Made by a program: the position numbers and the translations under genes. A stretch of DNA of 64,000 bases from Pohlia nutans (taxonomy: Eukaryota > Streptophyta > Bryopsida > Bryales > Mniaceae), in assembly GCA_022496805.1 (NCBI GenBank), contig CM040089.1, positions 43,322,372 to 43,386,371 of the forward strand, written 5' to 3'. Every line of letters starts with the position of its first letter. Position 1 is the stretch's first letter. The notes under the pieces are model-generated. The model saw only the letters and a program-made list of their open reading frames with translations, was not told where the DNA came from and ran no database searches. Shown piece after piece: positions 1-12,060 of this stretch.

Positions 1-1
1 T

Positions 2-1501
2 GACCGAGTACGATATAACGTAGACGACCTCGAAAAATCGATCGCCAACCAAGGGCCATCCAACTGGAAACGCCATGGGCAACGCATTGCTGCTCTCGAA
101 GAACGTTACGTCGCCATCTCGCACGTGTGGATCGACGGCACGGGTGTCGGCAACGGTCCCGACCCAAGGAACAGAGAGAAAATGGGCCGCGTAAACCGTT
201 GTCTCAATGACTACTTCCTTGACATCGTCGATAGACTAGAGTGCACCGCAATATGGTGGGATACGATTTCTCTTCCGACGAAGCGTGAGCTGCGCAAGAA
301 GGAAATAGCCAAAATGCAATCCAAGTACGTCGATGCCACGTATACGGTCGTGCACGACAACTACCTCGTCGACTTTAAGTGGGCCGACGACGGCAGCCCG
401 TGTGTCGCCCTGGTGCTCTCGTCGTGGTTCACCCGCGGCTGGACGGCGTTGGAACTCCATGTGTCCAAACGCGTAAAGGTGCTATACAAAAGCGCCGACC
501 TCAATACCAAGAAGCCGGTCATCAAGGATCTGGACGCCGATATCTTAGCGCCTGACCCGAGGTACGCGACCCGCGCCTACTGGATCGCCTCCTCAATCAT
601 TCGGCGGTTGCGCCAACCCGTCGATAACGTCCGCGACTTGCTGACTATCCTACAACCTCGTTCCACCTATAGACTTGAAGATCGCATAACTATCGCGGGC
701 CTTCTCGCAAACCTTGAACCAACCGACTGTCGGGAGTGCACCGGAGAGAGCAAGAACCAAGACCACATCAAGAGACACACCACCCGCAGGGTCCTGACGA
801 ACCTTGGCAAAGTCGGGTACGCTTCCCTGCTGCATGGCAAAGAACCCATGGACGTGTCTGGTCCCTTCTCTTGGGCTCCCGAGAGTCTGTGTGATATGCC
901 AGTGGAGTCTGGAGGGGATCTCCAACCGGGCCTTGCATTTGGAGACGGCATGCTTACCGTTGATCAAAACGGTCGCGCGGTAGGCGGCTGGTACCATCGC
1001 GGCTTGACGCATGCAGATGCGACCTCGAATGTTCAGCCGATGGATGTCTCGAGCCAGGCGATAGCCACTAGCATCAAGGCGGCGCTGCAGAACTGGCAGA
1101 ACTGCCTACTCTTGCGCGAGTCATGGCAGGACAAGGGTCCGGCGCTGCTGGTTGCGACAGTGGGAAAGGAAGGCCCCGATGGGCATGTCATCGTTGACTG
1201 CCGCTATGTGGCAGCTGTAAAGGTGTTGAACGACCCCAATACCATTGATAGGTATAGGTACGACTATGTTCGACTTGGGAACGAGAATGGGAGGCCAGAC
1301 GTTCGAGCTCGAGATGTGGTTTGCGGTGATGTTGCAGCTATGCCTACCAATCTCCCTGGGGGTCGAGGTAGCGATGACGAATCTGAAGTAGATAGCGATG
1401 ACGAATCTGAAGTAGATAGCGACGATATTCCAGCGGATGGAGAAGAGTATGGCTGGATCAGTAGCGACAGCGAAGGCCCGAGGAGACCAAGGACATGTTG
1501 A
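2..1501 (+). CDS. HET-domain (heterokaryon-incompatibility-like) protein, 5' end outside window
   Basis: The frame is open from the window edge to a TGA at 1499-1501, giving at least 499 residues; the start lies upstream. The three blocks of the HET domain are visible: YVAISHVW around residues 36-43, WWDTISLP around 85-92, and SSWFTRGWTALEL around 140-152. The middle part carries a WAP motif (FSWAPESL), as seen downstream of HET domains in fungal proteins. The C-terminus is very acidic and holds a 24-bp tandem duplication (SDDESEVD twice, about 1370-1417). In fungi the HET domain triggers cell death on non-self fusion; the plant role is unknown. No intron interrupts the HVW motif here, unlike the second HET gene at 20677. 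Base composition is richer in GC than the flanks. The domain call is firm; the function is not. Confidence 0.8.
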   Translation, partial: DRVRYNVDDLEKSIANQGPSNWKRHGQRIAALEERYVAISHVWIDGTGVGNGPDPRNREKMGRVNRCLNDYFLDIVDRLECTAIWWDTISLPTKRELRKKEIAKMQSKYVDATYTVVHDNYLVDFKWADDGSPCVALVLSSWFTRGWTALELHVSKRVKVLYKSADLNTKKPVIKDLDADILAPDPRYATRAYWIASSIIRRLRQPVDNVRDLLTILQPRSTYRLEDRITIAGLLANLEPTDCRECTGESKNQDHIKRHTTRRVLTNLGKVGYASLLHGKEPMDVSGPFSWAPESLCDMPVESGGDLQPGLAFGDGMLTVDQNGRAVGGWYHRGLTHADATSNVQPMDVSSQAIATSIKAALQNWQNCLLLRESWQDKGPALLVATVGKEGPDGHVIVDCRYVAAVKVLNDPNTIDRYRYDYVRLGNENGRPDVRARDVVCGDVAAMPTNLPGGRGSDDESEVDSDDESEVDSDDIPADGEEYGWISSDSEGPRRPRTC

Positions 1502-3504
1502 ATACTTTTCCGACCTGCTTTGGATTGTCTGGGATTTGTGATCCTATCGGGGTTTGGTTCTAAATAGCAAGCTTTCTTGCTTTCATGGTCAAGCAGGTCG
1601 TAAAGTGGAGGATGAGGAAGAAAGTGTGTTGAGGAGCATCGTGAATCTGGCTCTTCCTGCTCTTGGCGCTGTGTAAACCCCATTTGCCCTCTTCATTGAT
1701 ATTAAGTCTATTTATCGTGTCCTTTAAACAATTTTCTTCTTCTTGCGGGAATGTTCGGCATCCTGCTTTCAAATTTAGCAATCCATGGAAATGAATCAAC
1801 TTGTCGAGTTAATATCCTAATGGCAGATTCTCGGACCAGCCTGATAGACACTGGCTGTGTGGACCAAGTGAGCTCAGTCGATCTTGCTGCACTTGGTCCG
1901 ATCACGTCTATTTCAACTTTGTATTGCAGGTATGATCGTAAAAGACGTCCCAGATGACTGTCAACTTCATGGACACGAACGACATATTGTTTTTCGGTTT
2001 CCGATTTCACCTGCCATATGATGTTCTACAATCAGCCTATAGTGGGATGCATTCTCTGAATTCGTTGAGTAGTATTACCTCAAAGTTGCAACTTAAGTTC
2101 TCAGCCTGTAATTACCATGACTTGTGTACATTTTGTTACCTTCCTATTCTCATTCCCATCCTTTTTGCTTGACTTGTTGCTTGATGAGTACTAATAAGAA
2201 ACCAACTTGTCTACTAAGTGTTGGAATTAAGTTACTCATATGGTAATTAAGTTACTTATGAGGGAACTGATAAACTAAGAGTCTATGACTCCAAGTTAGA
2301 ACACCAAAGCAGTAGTCTGGTTAGTCTCTACATATTTTAAGACAATACTAGGACTGTTACAAGTGTGGCTTGGTGGGTGAGGGAGATAAAATTGTCTAAT
2401 TGACAATATCTCACTTCTATGGTTGGGTGGTGAGTCACCCAGTAAACATTGTTTACCTTTTGTGCACATTATCTTTCTTAATTCAACACTTATTATCAAG
2501 CGAGATTGCGTGATAATAACGAGATTGCTTGAGTATGTATCAATAACGTCAAGCTTCAAAGAATTTGTCAGTTTTTACGCCCCAAATAGCAAAGCTACCT
2601 CCAAGTATAACTCACTGACAGAAGCTGGTGATGAGAATCGGAACCTCTTGCTTTCTCTTGTCTAAACTGGGTTGAGTCATTCTTAAGCATCTTTGAAGTT
2701 TTATAATCGAGCAGGTTAATGGCTCTGCAGAAAATGAAGTTATTACATCAGGAATTTCATTGGATGTTAGGCATTTTGGCTTTGATATTGCAAGACTCTG
2801 CAATTCACCAACATTGACCCAACAAAGGTGGCAATACACCTTAACAGACACTGTTTGCAAGAACCTGTGTTTTTTGCACATTCTGAAAGTGTTGAATAGC
2901 ATGTTCTACGGAGGCGAATCTCAAAGAACAAGCAGACTGGCTGTGTACCTGTAGCTCTGGTTTGCTTTTCCAGCAGCTATGTTCTAAAACTTTCTCCCAT
3001 TCATTGTAGATGAGGCTTTTGTGAATGCAAGGCTTCCTCCCCTTCTGTCTAGAGCCAATATAAGTTCCTTGAGACCGGTTTCAGAAAACAAGATTACACA
3101 CTTGAAATTTTACAGTATATATGTACACACAGTTTACGGTTCATTCAATCTATCTACTGTGCAGAATATCCCTTCCATTGGGATATCCTTTATAATAGAA
3201 CTGAAAGGTGGACTTTTGACACCAAGGAATAATGTTAGTGCATAGTGTCTTGGAAGTACTGGACAGCTTTTTTCCTAGTGTAGTGGAAAGTGATAAGGTA
3301 ATTGCAGTTAATCCCTTTTTCAATGATTTAATATTATCTTTCATTTACAGGTTCTTTTGTAAATGATATAATTAAAAAATCCACCCTCTTTTCTGGTTAT
3401 CTGTAATAACTGTCTAATTGTTATAATTTTATTTATTTTGAAGGCCTAACAATAAACTAAGGAGGGTGGATTGTATTCTTTTTCAGATTTCCATATAGTT
3501 TGAA
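1502..3504. other. Intergenic, probable 3' UTR then AT-rich DNA
   Basis: This follows the first HET gene. I see no convincing coding frame, RNA gene or intact transposon end. Only short chance frames occur. Confidence 0.5.
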
Positions 3505-3990
3505 CACAATAGAGTTATTTGTAAAGGGAGCCGGTCTTTTGCCCTCCTTTTTTCATGGAAAAGAAAATCTAACTTGTATTTGAGTGTAGCCGCAAAGTAA
3601 TCTTGTGAAGTAAACTCAAGATTTTGAGTGTTTTATGGAGGTGTCAGTTGCCACAAATGGGACAAATCTCCCAAAAAGAAGTCTCCACAAATGGCACAAA
3701 TCTCTACTTACTGCCACTACCTCCCTTGTTTAGATCTGAGATCTAACTTCGAACTCCAAGTTCCTCCCATCCCTTGGCGTTCTGTAAAAGTTAGGACAAA
3801 ACTGGTGTTTTGGAATTCTTGACGGCTGAATGGAGTCTTTCCTGTATTCTATTTATGATCTACAGTGAAACCCTGCCAGTAGCATCGGCGACCTTGTGAT
3901 TTTCAATTTGCAGGTTACAAACCCAAGGTTTGGGGTACTTTGCGGATAACTCTAATAGAGTTAACCGTTGAACTTCTGTTGAACTCACAT
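3505..3990 (+). repeat. Segmental duplication block 1, copy 1
   Basis: Two stretches, about 3505-3680 and 3765-3985, match 14110-14280 and 14455-14640 in the same order and orientation at high identity. Landmarks are GAGTTATTTGTAAAGGGA, GTGTAGCCGCAAAGTAAT and GGTTACAAACCCAAGG. The middle differs by insertions. Together with the block at 5064-7003 it forms a colinear duplication whose other copy spans 14110-25000. Confidence 0.8.
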
Positions 3991-5063
3991 TGAAATAAAA
4001 ATAATCCAAGAACTAGTCTATGAAGAGTCGGGAGACAATCTAAACAAGGTCTTGTCATTATTCTCCATACCTCGTTGTAGCTTTCACACCTTCTACCAAA
4101 GCTCCAAGCCTATGGCCTACAAGGGAACAATCTATGACAAAACACTATTCCGCCCAAGTATAGTTTATAAGGGAGGTAAAATGCAGCTCTTTATGAAAAA
4201 CTCAAATTATGAATGGGTATGTGAGATGTAGCTCTTACAACTTGCATAGCCTCGACAAAAGAATTTTGTGATAATTGAATTTTCAAATAGTACTACATAA
4301 GGCTAACTTGGGTAAGAATTTTGGCCCACTCTGCCATGACTAGAAGATCCTTCAAGACTTTAAGGCCAAGCTTCCATGTATGGGTGATTGGTTCTTAAAA
4401 GGTGGAAGTTGCACGATTCACCACCGAAATATGTGAATTTAGGAATATGTTATGCATTTGTACCGAAATGGGTGGAATATGGGTGGTTCTTGAGACCTCA
4501 TTTCTTGTCTTTTAATGCCTTTCACCCAACCGATCGTCACATGGAATCCAGCCCTAAGAGGCCGTCTCAAAACGAGCCAGCAAACGATTCTCTACATCTG
4601 AAATGAGAAGGGAAACTTGTAAACTGTTAATACTTCTCCGTATTAGTGATTGCATAAACAACTTTGGAGGCTTTGTGAGATAACTAAGCGCTTCTAGCCA
4701 TCCCAAACGGCAGAGACATTGTTCCTGACAGTCGTATAAAAACAATGATATCAGATTTCAGGAGATCCTCTGAATTACATTAGGCATACTGAGTAAATAC
4801 TAATCCATGCGACATGAATCACGTACTGCACCCAAAACGACCATCTGATTAACAAAGTCACACAAGAACTTGCAATATTAATCTTGAGGGTTTTATTTCC
4901 AATGCAACTTCTAAGCCCGCACTTGATGCACCAAGCCCCCCGGTTCCAGTTGCTCCAGTTTCTAATTCAGCAACCACCCTACAAACACGACTCATTGACA
5001 GTAATTCCTGCACAGATCCCTGATTCACAATTTACAGCCTACAGTAAGCTTCCAACAACATAT
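3991..5063. other. Intergenic, nothing recognised
   Basis: AT-rich DNA between the two duplicated blocks. No coding frame with support, RNA gene or transposon terminus was seen. Confidence 0.4.
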
Positions 5064-5394
5064 GGAAATTGTCGGGATTCCAGATATAGATATTCAAAAC
5101 GCACCGAAACGAGTTTCAAAATGCCCTACCACAGTTTCCATCGACTGATAAGAGCTCACTGCCTGAACAGAGGTCCTCTGCATTATGACTGATCATGGAA
5201 TTTAAGCCCGCAGTAAACCCAACTGTAAATGTCGAAATGTCGAGCTTTCAGAATATTCAAATTTAAAGCCAATTAGTAAAACCCTGACTTGAATAACTTA
5301 CAGATCGAGTTCAATAGTGCAAGAGTCCAACAGACCGTCATCATAAATCCAGGATCTAAAGCTCGCACTCTCCAGTCGTCCGGCAAGGCCGTGA

Positions 5395-5443
5395 TGGCCC
5401 ATTCACACCAAGACTGTAAGGTGAATTTCGAAAATAATATACA
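5395..5443 (+). mobile_element. Left end of TGGCCCATTCACAC element, truncated
   Basis: The terminus TGGCCCATTCACACCA starts at 5395 and is preceded by TGA, the same 3 bp that flank other copies. The element stops at the deletion join. Its complete counterpart is at 19158-19433. Confidence 0.7.
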
Positions 5444-5815
5444 CTCTCATTTTTCAACCTCCGGCCGAAGACTTGAACCCCGACCGTCTTAACTTAGACT
5501 CCTCAAAACAATACGCATTGATCCTCTTACCCGGAGAGGTCACTGATGAATGTAGTGGACGTAGGGCCAGACGTAATCGCAGACTTAGCAGACCTGTTGA
5601 AGATCCGTTTCTTGCACGACATAAGTATAGTCAACCACCAGTTGCGGTACTCGGCCTTCTGGACCGCAAAGACAAGAGTGGGCACATGAGAATCTGGCAT
5701 GTGACGATGGCTAGACTTGAAAAAAAATCCGCTCAAGCTTCCAACCTCGTCTACCAGTGATGTTTTAGGTGACGGGGTCTTCGAGCAGAAGTGGACCGTT
5801 CTGTAATGAGCTACA
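5441..5815 (+). pseudogene. 3' fragment of a HET-domain gene (copy of the 20677-23660 gene)
   Basis: This segment is a close copy of the last 125 or so codons of the HET gene ending at 23660, including the conserved C-terminal LLPG and AVLGLLDRKDKSGHMRIWHVTMARLEK region. It lacks the start, the HET domain and the repeat region, which were lost with a 4.09 kb deletion. One extra A in the run at about 5718-5726 (eight A against seven in the intact gene) shifts the frame, giving a premature stop at 5758-5760. The conserved stop region CCGTTCTGTAATGAGC is still present near 5807. A dead remnant. Confidence 0.88.
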
Positions 5816-7003
5816 CTTAATGGCGTATTTACTGTCCGAGGAGATGCCTTTTATCATATTTCATCAAAAGGTGAGGAGAAATAGTGTCCCTACAATACAT
5901 AGAGGTTGCCACTTGTCATTCCCTCCTCCTCCACAACTTAACTCACAGCACCGCACATTCCATCTGAAACCTTAGAACGTTTTTAGAGAACCGGGCGGTG
6001 GCCGTGCGGGGGGAAGGAGGCGAAGGGAGCCGTGAAGGAGGCGAATAGAGAGGTGAAGGTGGCGAAGGGAGCCGTGAAGGAGGCAATTATGCTTCAAAGT
6101 TCTTGTTGATTTCCAAAGTTGGTGATAGCGGTTGGGAGCAAAATTGGAGCTCTTTCGCCTTGGTTTACGATTGAGATTGGTGGTCAGCTTTATTTGGAGC
6201 TCTTCAGCTCTCATATTTGATATCAGGGTTTAGTGAAAAAGCTAAGGTTATTTGCTTAATAATGCAACAATGAGGACGTTGTGAAATGAGCTTCGGTATG
6301 TTTCTTTTGTTTCTTGTAAAGCTCATGGTCTGTCTTTACTCACTTATTAATATCGTTGAGTAATTCAAAACGACTGTGAATTTGGTCATATCATGAACTT
6401 TGATCATATAGTCAATGAATCGTTTGAATTGTATCTATAGCATGTTAGTGGGAATGTCAATTGCACTAGAAGTCTCCATTCAACAATAGTCTGGCATTTG
6501 TGCAATGGTGATTGTGAGTTACAAAATGGATTGAAGGTTGTTTTTTAAGTTTAATACAAGTGAGTGCAAGCAATAGTTGTTAATTATACTTTGAACACGT
6601 TGTGCTTGATGGTCTTTCATGTGGAACTTAGAGGATACAACAACTCTGAGAGGAATTGCAGAGTATTGTTCTCAAACAGCAAAATCATTCTTAGAAGATC
6701 ATGTGCCTAATATTATGTCACATGTTGATGATGAGTGAAGTGGTGAGTAAGTTCAATCACAGTTGTTGTACATGGTCACTTTGATGGCCATTGTTTGTAT
6801 TCCATTTTCATAATTATAAATTATTTCGAATTATCATGTGTTTTGCACATAACCATACAATGGCTCATATATTTTTGTCATTGTCATATGATGCATCTTA
6901 AATCTATGAATATACAAGCATATAGAGAATTTGTTTGCATGGAGTCTATGATGAATTGGGTTGATTGCAACATGTATGACATTGGTACTAATTCTAATTA
7001 TGA

Positions 7004-7700
7004 ACTATCATCAAGAATTTTGGACCCCACGGATTTTTAACGATTTCACTGCGTTTATCGTTACACTTATTCCGCACTTCATACGTGGATTTAAAAGTGT
7101 GATTATGATACGGAAGTGACATGCAATACTAGGATGTCGATGTAGTGTCTTAACAATGATTATGAAAAAAGTGTTGTTTTTGCACGAAAGAGTTGTGTTT
7201 GACGGAATCTGTGCGTAAATCGTGTATCTACATTACATGGCTAATATGACACGGATAACATCCGATTGCCTTTAATGCAGATCTAGTATCGTATACATAT
7301 CCTATCAACGTCTTTTATTATATCCGTGCGATTTCAGCATCTATTATAATGCAAATTATTGTCGTACGACATCCGTGTAGTCATAGTACAACATTCGTGT
7401 GGATTTGTATGAAATCCATTGCCATTTCGTGGCATCATTCAAAACAAAATCAATTGAGAAATATTTCAAGCTTTTAATTTGAGAATGAGTAACTTAAATT
7501 TCTCCACGTCACTCGCATTCAAGGGTGTTTTCGCACTAGGGTGTTATACTTCTCAACAGAAAAAGTTTCTAATGTTCTAAAACAATTGATTTATTGATGA
7601 AATAGAATAAATAGGGAAAATACCAAAACTATTTTGATATTTATTTTTGGAATCTTTTGGATTCTTTTCAAAATTTTGGAATATTCCTATAATCTTCTTT
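7004..7700. other. AT-rich intergenic, nothing recognised
   Basis: No gene or intact repeat boundary was seen. Several short GC-poor stretches lie near the degenerate element that follows. Confidence 0.35.
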
Positions 7701-7734
7701 TAAATCTTCTTTTAAATCTTCTTTAAAATATACT

Positions 7735-8150
7735 TACGGTCTAATTTCCCAAAATATTTTTAGATCTTCATTTATAGAATTTAGAAGCAATTAACATTAA
7801 AAATTCAATAAAATTACATTATATATTTTTAGAATTCAAAATTTGGTATTTTTGGTTATAATTGTACTTTTCATCATTGGAGCAAGAGAAAAAAGATGTA
7901 CAGAAAAGAACAACATTACTTTTCCAAAATAGTAAAATTTGTAACACGAGACAATGTAGAGGTGTTGTTTTTTTAAGTTCCCCTAGGTGGAGTTCAACTT
8001 GGATTGGCATGATTGAAATTGAATTCAAAAGCATACTTGATTTCCTATTAGAAAGTAATTACAGTTTAATCAAATTTTAATTTTTTTAGTCTCGGGTAGC
8101 TCATAAAAGGGGGCATAGACGAAAACATGATCTCACGAAGCATTACGGGT
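7735..8150 (+). mobile_element. Degenerate TTAA-element, family A remnant
   Basis: The interior aligns with the family A elements at 23799-24339 and 53348-54222: the CCAAAAATA...TTTTTAGAT block, the GAACAACATTACTTTTCC block, and GGAGTTCAACTTGGATTGGCATGATT. The left terminus is unrecognisable. The right part keeps GGGTAGCTCATAAAAGGG but not a clear TTAA terminus. Confidence 0.6.
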
Positions 8151-9010
8151 TAAATTGAGTTTAAAATCAGACTTTCTTTGAACTCAATTTGAGCAACTTT
8201 TCAAAAAATAAAATTGCAAAAGCTTTTAATTGCTTGCTACAACATTCTGACCATTGAATATTTTTTCATTCAATCCCAAAGTTATGCACTTTCCAATTTA
8301 GTTTTTTACTTTCATTCTTTATACCTCTCTCTCATTACTTCATTTGAAGTTGAATATCCAAGGATTTACTCTTTTCTTTAATTTTTATTAGACCCACAAC
8401 TCGTTTCTTTAACATACAATCAAAAAAAATTCAATTGAAACATAAAGGCATATATGTTGAAATGTCATAAAGTGGTTAAAAAGTTGCAATATCATACAAA
8501 AACTTACAATGAAAAAAATGCTTTTTGGTAAAATCAAACATAAAAACAAAAACAAAATGAGAAAAAAATGTTTCCTTAACATAAAATTAGAAAAAACAGG
8601 AAAAGAAATGTTTTTAACATCGCTAAAAATATGCAAACTGAAAGAAAAAAAAAGGCTCTTAGCTATTATGATTTCATAAAAAAAAAATACAAATTTTTTT
8701 GAAGATTTTATTTAGATATAACAAAAAGTCTGTATGATCTAGTGCAAAAAATGAAATGGAAAAAAAGTTGTATTTACATCCCTAAAACATACAAAGTCCG
8801 TTGAAAGATAAAAACAGCTCCCAACCATCCCGATTTTGGCCCAAAAAAATATTCATAATATTCAGAAAAAAATTCTAAATATAGGAAAAAGCCTGCGCGA
8901 TGTAGTGCAATAAAAAATTCGAATAAAGAATTAAATATACATGGCAAAAAAATCGACAATGGTTACATTCCTTTATAATTATCAAAAAAATTCATTGACT
9001 AGCATCAAGA
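8151..9010. other. A-rich intergenic
   Basis: Very A-rich DNA with many A-runs and weak TTGAAAGATAAAAA-type internal repetition (around 8620-8660 and 8790-8830). No gene was seen. Confidence 0.35.
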
Positions 9011-9192
9011 CTTCTATATGGTGTGGTGGTTTACAGCACGGTTTTGAGTTAGGAGGTCTCGTGTTCGATTTTGGCCACCGGTGATGGAGCCCGGGTAAAC
9101 CGTTGTGGGCTCCACCGTGGCACCGTGGTCTGGGCAGCCCTAGTAGTTGGACCGAGTTCCCGAAATAATTTCCGGGCAGGGCAGAAAAAAAT
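9011..9192 (+). mobile_element. Candidate tRNA-derived SINE
   Basis: A Pol III box A-like stretch (GGTGTGGTGGTTTACAGCACG, about 9020-9040) is followed about 20 bp later by a box B-like stretch (GTGTTCGATTTTGGCC, 9061-9076). Then come a GC-rich body and a short A tail after CCGGGCAGGGCAG (9180-9191). Layout and size fit a plant SINE. The sequence stands out from AT-rich surroundings. A CCGGGCAG-like end in reverse orientation occurs near 25636-25650. Not matched to a named family. Confidence 0.5.
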
Positions 9193-10176
9193 GTCCAGAT
9201 TTCATTTACTTCATCATGGAATTTTTATTTTTATTTTTATCAAATAAAATGATTTTGACCAAATCTAGATATAGAAAGAAGAAAATTCTAGATATAGAAA
9301 AAAGGATGTTGCACGAAAAGCACATTGAATCAGTGTGGCTTTAAAGACAATTAAGACACGACATTTGACAACTATACAGAGTGAAGAATTGTCACGTTTT
9401 CAATAGATCTATCAATCATGTTGAATCAATATTATATGCGCTTATACGAGTATGATGTCATATTAGTGCAGTTGTAATGAATGACGCAAGGATGCGGAAT
9501 TAATGCGAAAAATGTATGCACCCATGAAATATCGGAATTCGCACTGAAATCGTTCAAAATCAGTGGGGTCCAAAATTCGTGATGTAGCTCCATCTTCTTT
9601 TTGGTAAACTATTTTTCTACATTCGTAGGATTGGGAAATTCCATTCTCGAAGCCATCGCCCTATTTTGACACAAGTGGAGAGTCTCTTAGAATCATTCTA
9701 CTAATTGTGTCACAAAACCATCATTGATAGCAAATTATGTAATATAATAGTAAAAGTTTTGAAAATTTTAGGTAGTTATTCAAAAACATAGACTTTAAAA
9801 ATAATTGATTTAGCATTAAGTCTTTACGTTTACTACTACAATGTTGCATGTGAAAGTGACATTTATAATGAAGTACCTCAAACTATAGAATCTGGAACAA
9901 TAATGGACCGTAAAATGACAACGGTAGCCTGAATCTAGACCACTTTTAGATTTGGGTTACCCCTTTTCAAGAATAAAGTATTTGAAATTTAAAAGTGGTG
10001 TAGATTTCATCTACTTTTAGCAATATTGGATTAATCTCTAGTTTAGAAAATAATTTACAACATTTGTCACATTAATCAAACTCATTATTATCATATTTGT
10101 TGCAACTTCTTGACACTAATTTGGGTTCTTTGGTCCTAAATTGAGCATAAAACACACGAATTCATCACACTTTTGT
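9193..10176. other. AT-rich intergenic, nothing recognised
   Basis: No supported gene, RNA or transposon boundary was seen. Confidence 0.35.
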
Positions 10177-10680
10177 TTAACCCCTAAGCTCCCAAGAGAC
10201 CATTTTGTGGTTGATGACCATTTTCCCGGGCTGCGTAGGCCAAAAATAAAATAAAAATTTCATCTCATTTAGCCAAAATCTCTTGCTATCCTTCATACCT
10301 CCACCCATTGCAAGGTCTCTAAAAAAGTACTAATGAATTGAACGTCTTATCAAATTGAGTCATGCATCTTCTTAACTACCTCATCTTAAGGATGGTAAAA
10401 AATGGCACATGATTTCAACTTTTTTTGAATTTCAGAGTCCATCAAAGAAAGGCTGCGCGGATTTTTCAAGGCCTGAAATTTCAAAATCTCAACTTCATTT
10501 GCTATTACATTGACATCCGTACGATCAAATGTTTTGAAATTTTGAAGGATAGTTTGTAAGGCCTAGAAGTTAATGATCCTATGCTTGGAATGTGAATAAA
10601 GGTTTTGAAAAGCATTCATAGATCATCAACAAAAATGTCCAAAATGAGGCAGTATTAGGTAAGAGACCTTCCTCGGGCAT
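10177..10680. mobile_element. Half of a TTAA-element (left end only)
   Basis: TTAA at 10177-10180 is followed by CCCCTAAGC, the shared terminus of the TTAA-element group. No matching AGGGGTTAA end is found before the next element begins at 10681, so this is a truncated or interrupted copy. Confidence 0.45.
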
Positions 10681-11261
10681 TTAACCCCTAAAGGACCGTA
10701 AGGCCTCCACGCGGCTTCTACAACTAGAAAGTGAGGAAATTTGGGTTCTTGTGCTTTAAATTGTAGGATGAGCAACAAAGAGACCGTGGCTCTTTTTGAG
10801 AGCCGAATCTGTAGGTACTTCTTGATCGGACATTCATCAAGTGAGCAATTTTTGGTGATTTTTTTTGAGTTGCACGGTGGGTATCTAGGCGTCACTTCAG
10901 ACCCTCATATCTTCCTCTTCACACCTCCAAATTACTATAAATATTTTGCACATGTTTAAAATGATGATTTCTACTCACAGTAAAAATTTCAAAAATTTTG
11001 GGGCACTTTTGAATAATCCGATTTTAGCATGTGTACAAAATACCGCAAACATGCTCCATCAATCTTCTCAACGGTGGCATTTTCTCAAAAATTGTGCGAT
11101 TTTGTTGATCTTTTTTTCATAAAAAAGCTACGTAAGCCTTCTTTAGTTTCAACGGTGCCAATTGTCAAAATTACCCCACACCAATGAGGAATTGAACTTG
11201 CTACAAGAGCTAGTCAAGAAAACAAGAGCTAAGTTCAACACCCTGGTCATTTAGGGATTAA
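10681..11261. mobile_element. TTAA-flanked non-autonomous element
   Basis: It starts with TTAACCCCTAAAGGACC at 10681 and ends TTAGGGATTAA at 11261, with one terminal mutation. TTAA is present on both sides. About 581 bp with no transposase frame. The start resembles the element at 52490. Confidence 0.6.
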
Positions 11262-11640
11262 GAATTAATGTGCTTGATCTCTAAATTGTACATCAAGACA
11301 TTAAGCACACTTTTATTTAATGTGCTTAATGTTCCACTTTTCATACTACATGGAGTTGCTTTACTAGTGAAATGAATTTAACCAAACTTTTGTTTCAAGA
11401 AGCCCGATTTACTATGAAAATGAAAGTTGTTTATATAATTAAAGCCAAATGACATACATATGTTGCCTATTTGCTTGATGTGATTTTTTTTGCTTGACAT
11501 GACTTTTTGCTTGACGGTTTGTTTGGCATGATTTTTTGTTTAACTGTTTGCTTGACATGATTTTTAAAGAAAAAATTTCATACACGTCTTGATGATATAT
11601 TAAGTTTATCACAAGTAATTGTGTATCAGTTTGACGATAT

Positions 11641-12060
11641 GGTAACCCCTTAAAGGATAAAAAGCCCAAACTGGCCTCATGTTTATTTAGTAGTTTTAAG
11701 TAGGTCCCGTATAAAATTCCTTTTGTTCGAATTTATTTTCTATGACTAACACGTACAACGTTCTTTACAGTGTATCAGTGAAGAACATTGCATGAGTTGA
11801 TCAAAAATCAAATAAATTTGAACAAAATATAGTCCACATAAGACCTACTAAAAACTGTAAATTAAAATAAACTTAAATAAAAGAAAAAAGAAAAGGAAAA
11901 AAAGAGCCTCATGTTTCTTTTAGTATAGAATTTCTTTTGTTCAAATATATATTTTCTTTGACCAACATATACATTGTTTTGCCATGATTCCAATCATACA
12001 TAATTTGATCCTATTTGAAATGTGTTTTTCAAAATATGATGGATTGCATTTGTTATTTAA
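11641..12060. mobile_element. Two family B TTAA-elements, one forming a foldback
   Basis: Family B has the order CCCCTAAAAGGACC, GCCTCATG, TTAGCAGTTTT, TTCCTTTTGTTCAAATTTATT, GACCAACACA, then GTTCTTCACTGA. A first copy starts at about 11642. From 11687 to 11858 it is a near palindrome centred near 11773, two head-to-head partial copies. A second copy runs from about 11905 to 12060, where a family A element interrupts it. Confidence 0.7.

Larger units (their letters stand above)
5064..7003 (+). repeat. Segmental duplication block 2, copy 1 (deletion-bearing)
   Basis: 5064-5440 matches 18830-19206, and 5441-5870 matches 23296-23720. The piece 6262-7003 matches 23717-24995, apart from a TTAA element in copy 2. 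The first two pieces adjoin here but lie 4.09 kb apart in copy 2, and the shared tetranucleotide TACA sits at the join (5440-5443). About 400 bp at 5870-6260 has no partner in copy 2; it is GC-rich with short GGAGGCGAA-type repeats near 6010-6080. Confidence 0.85.
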
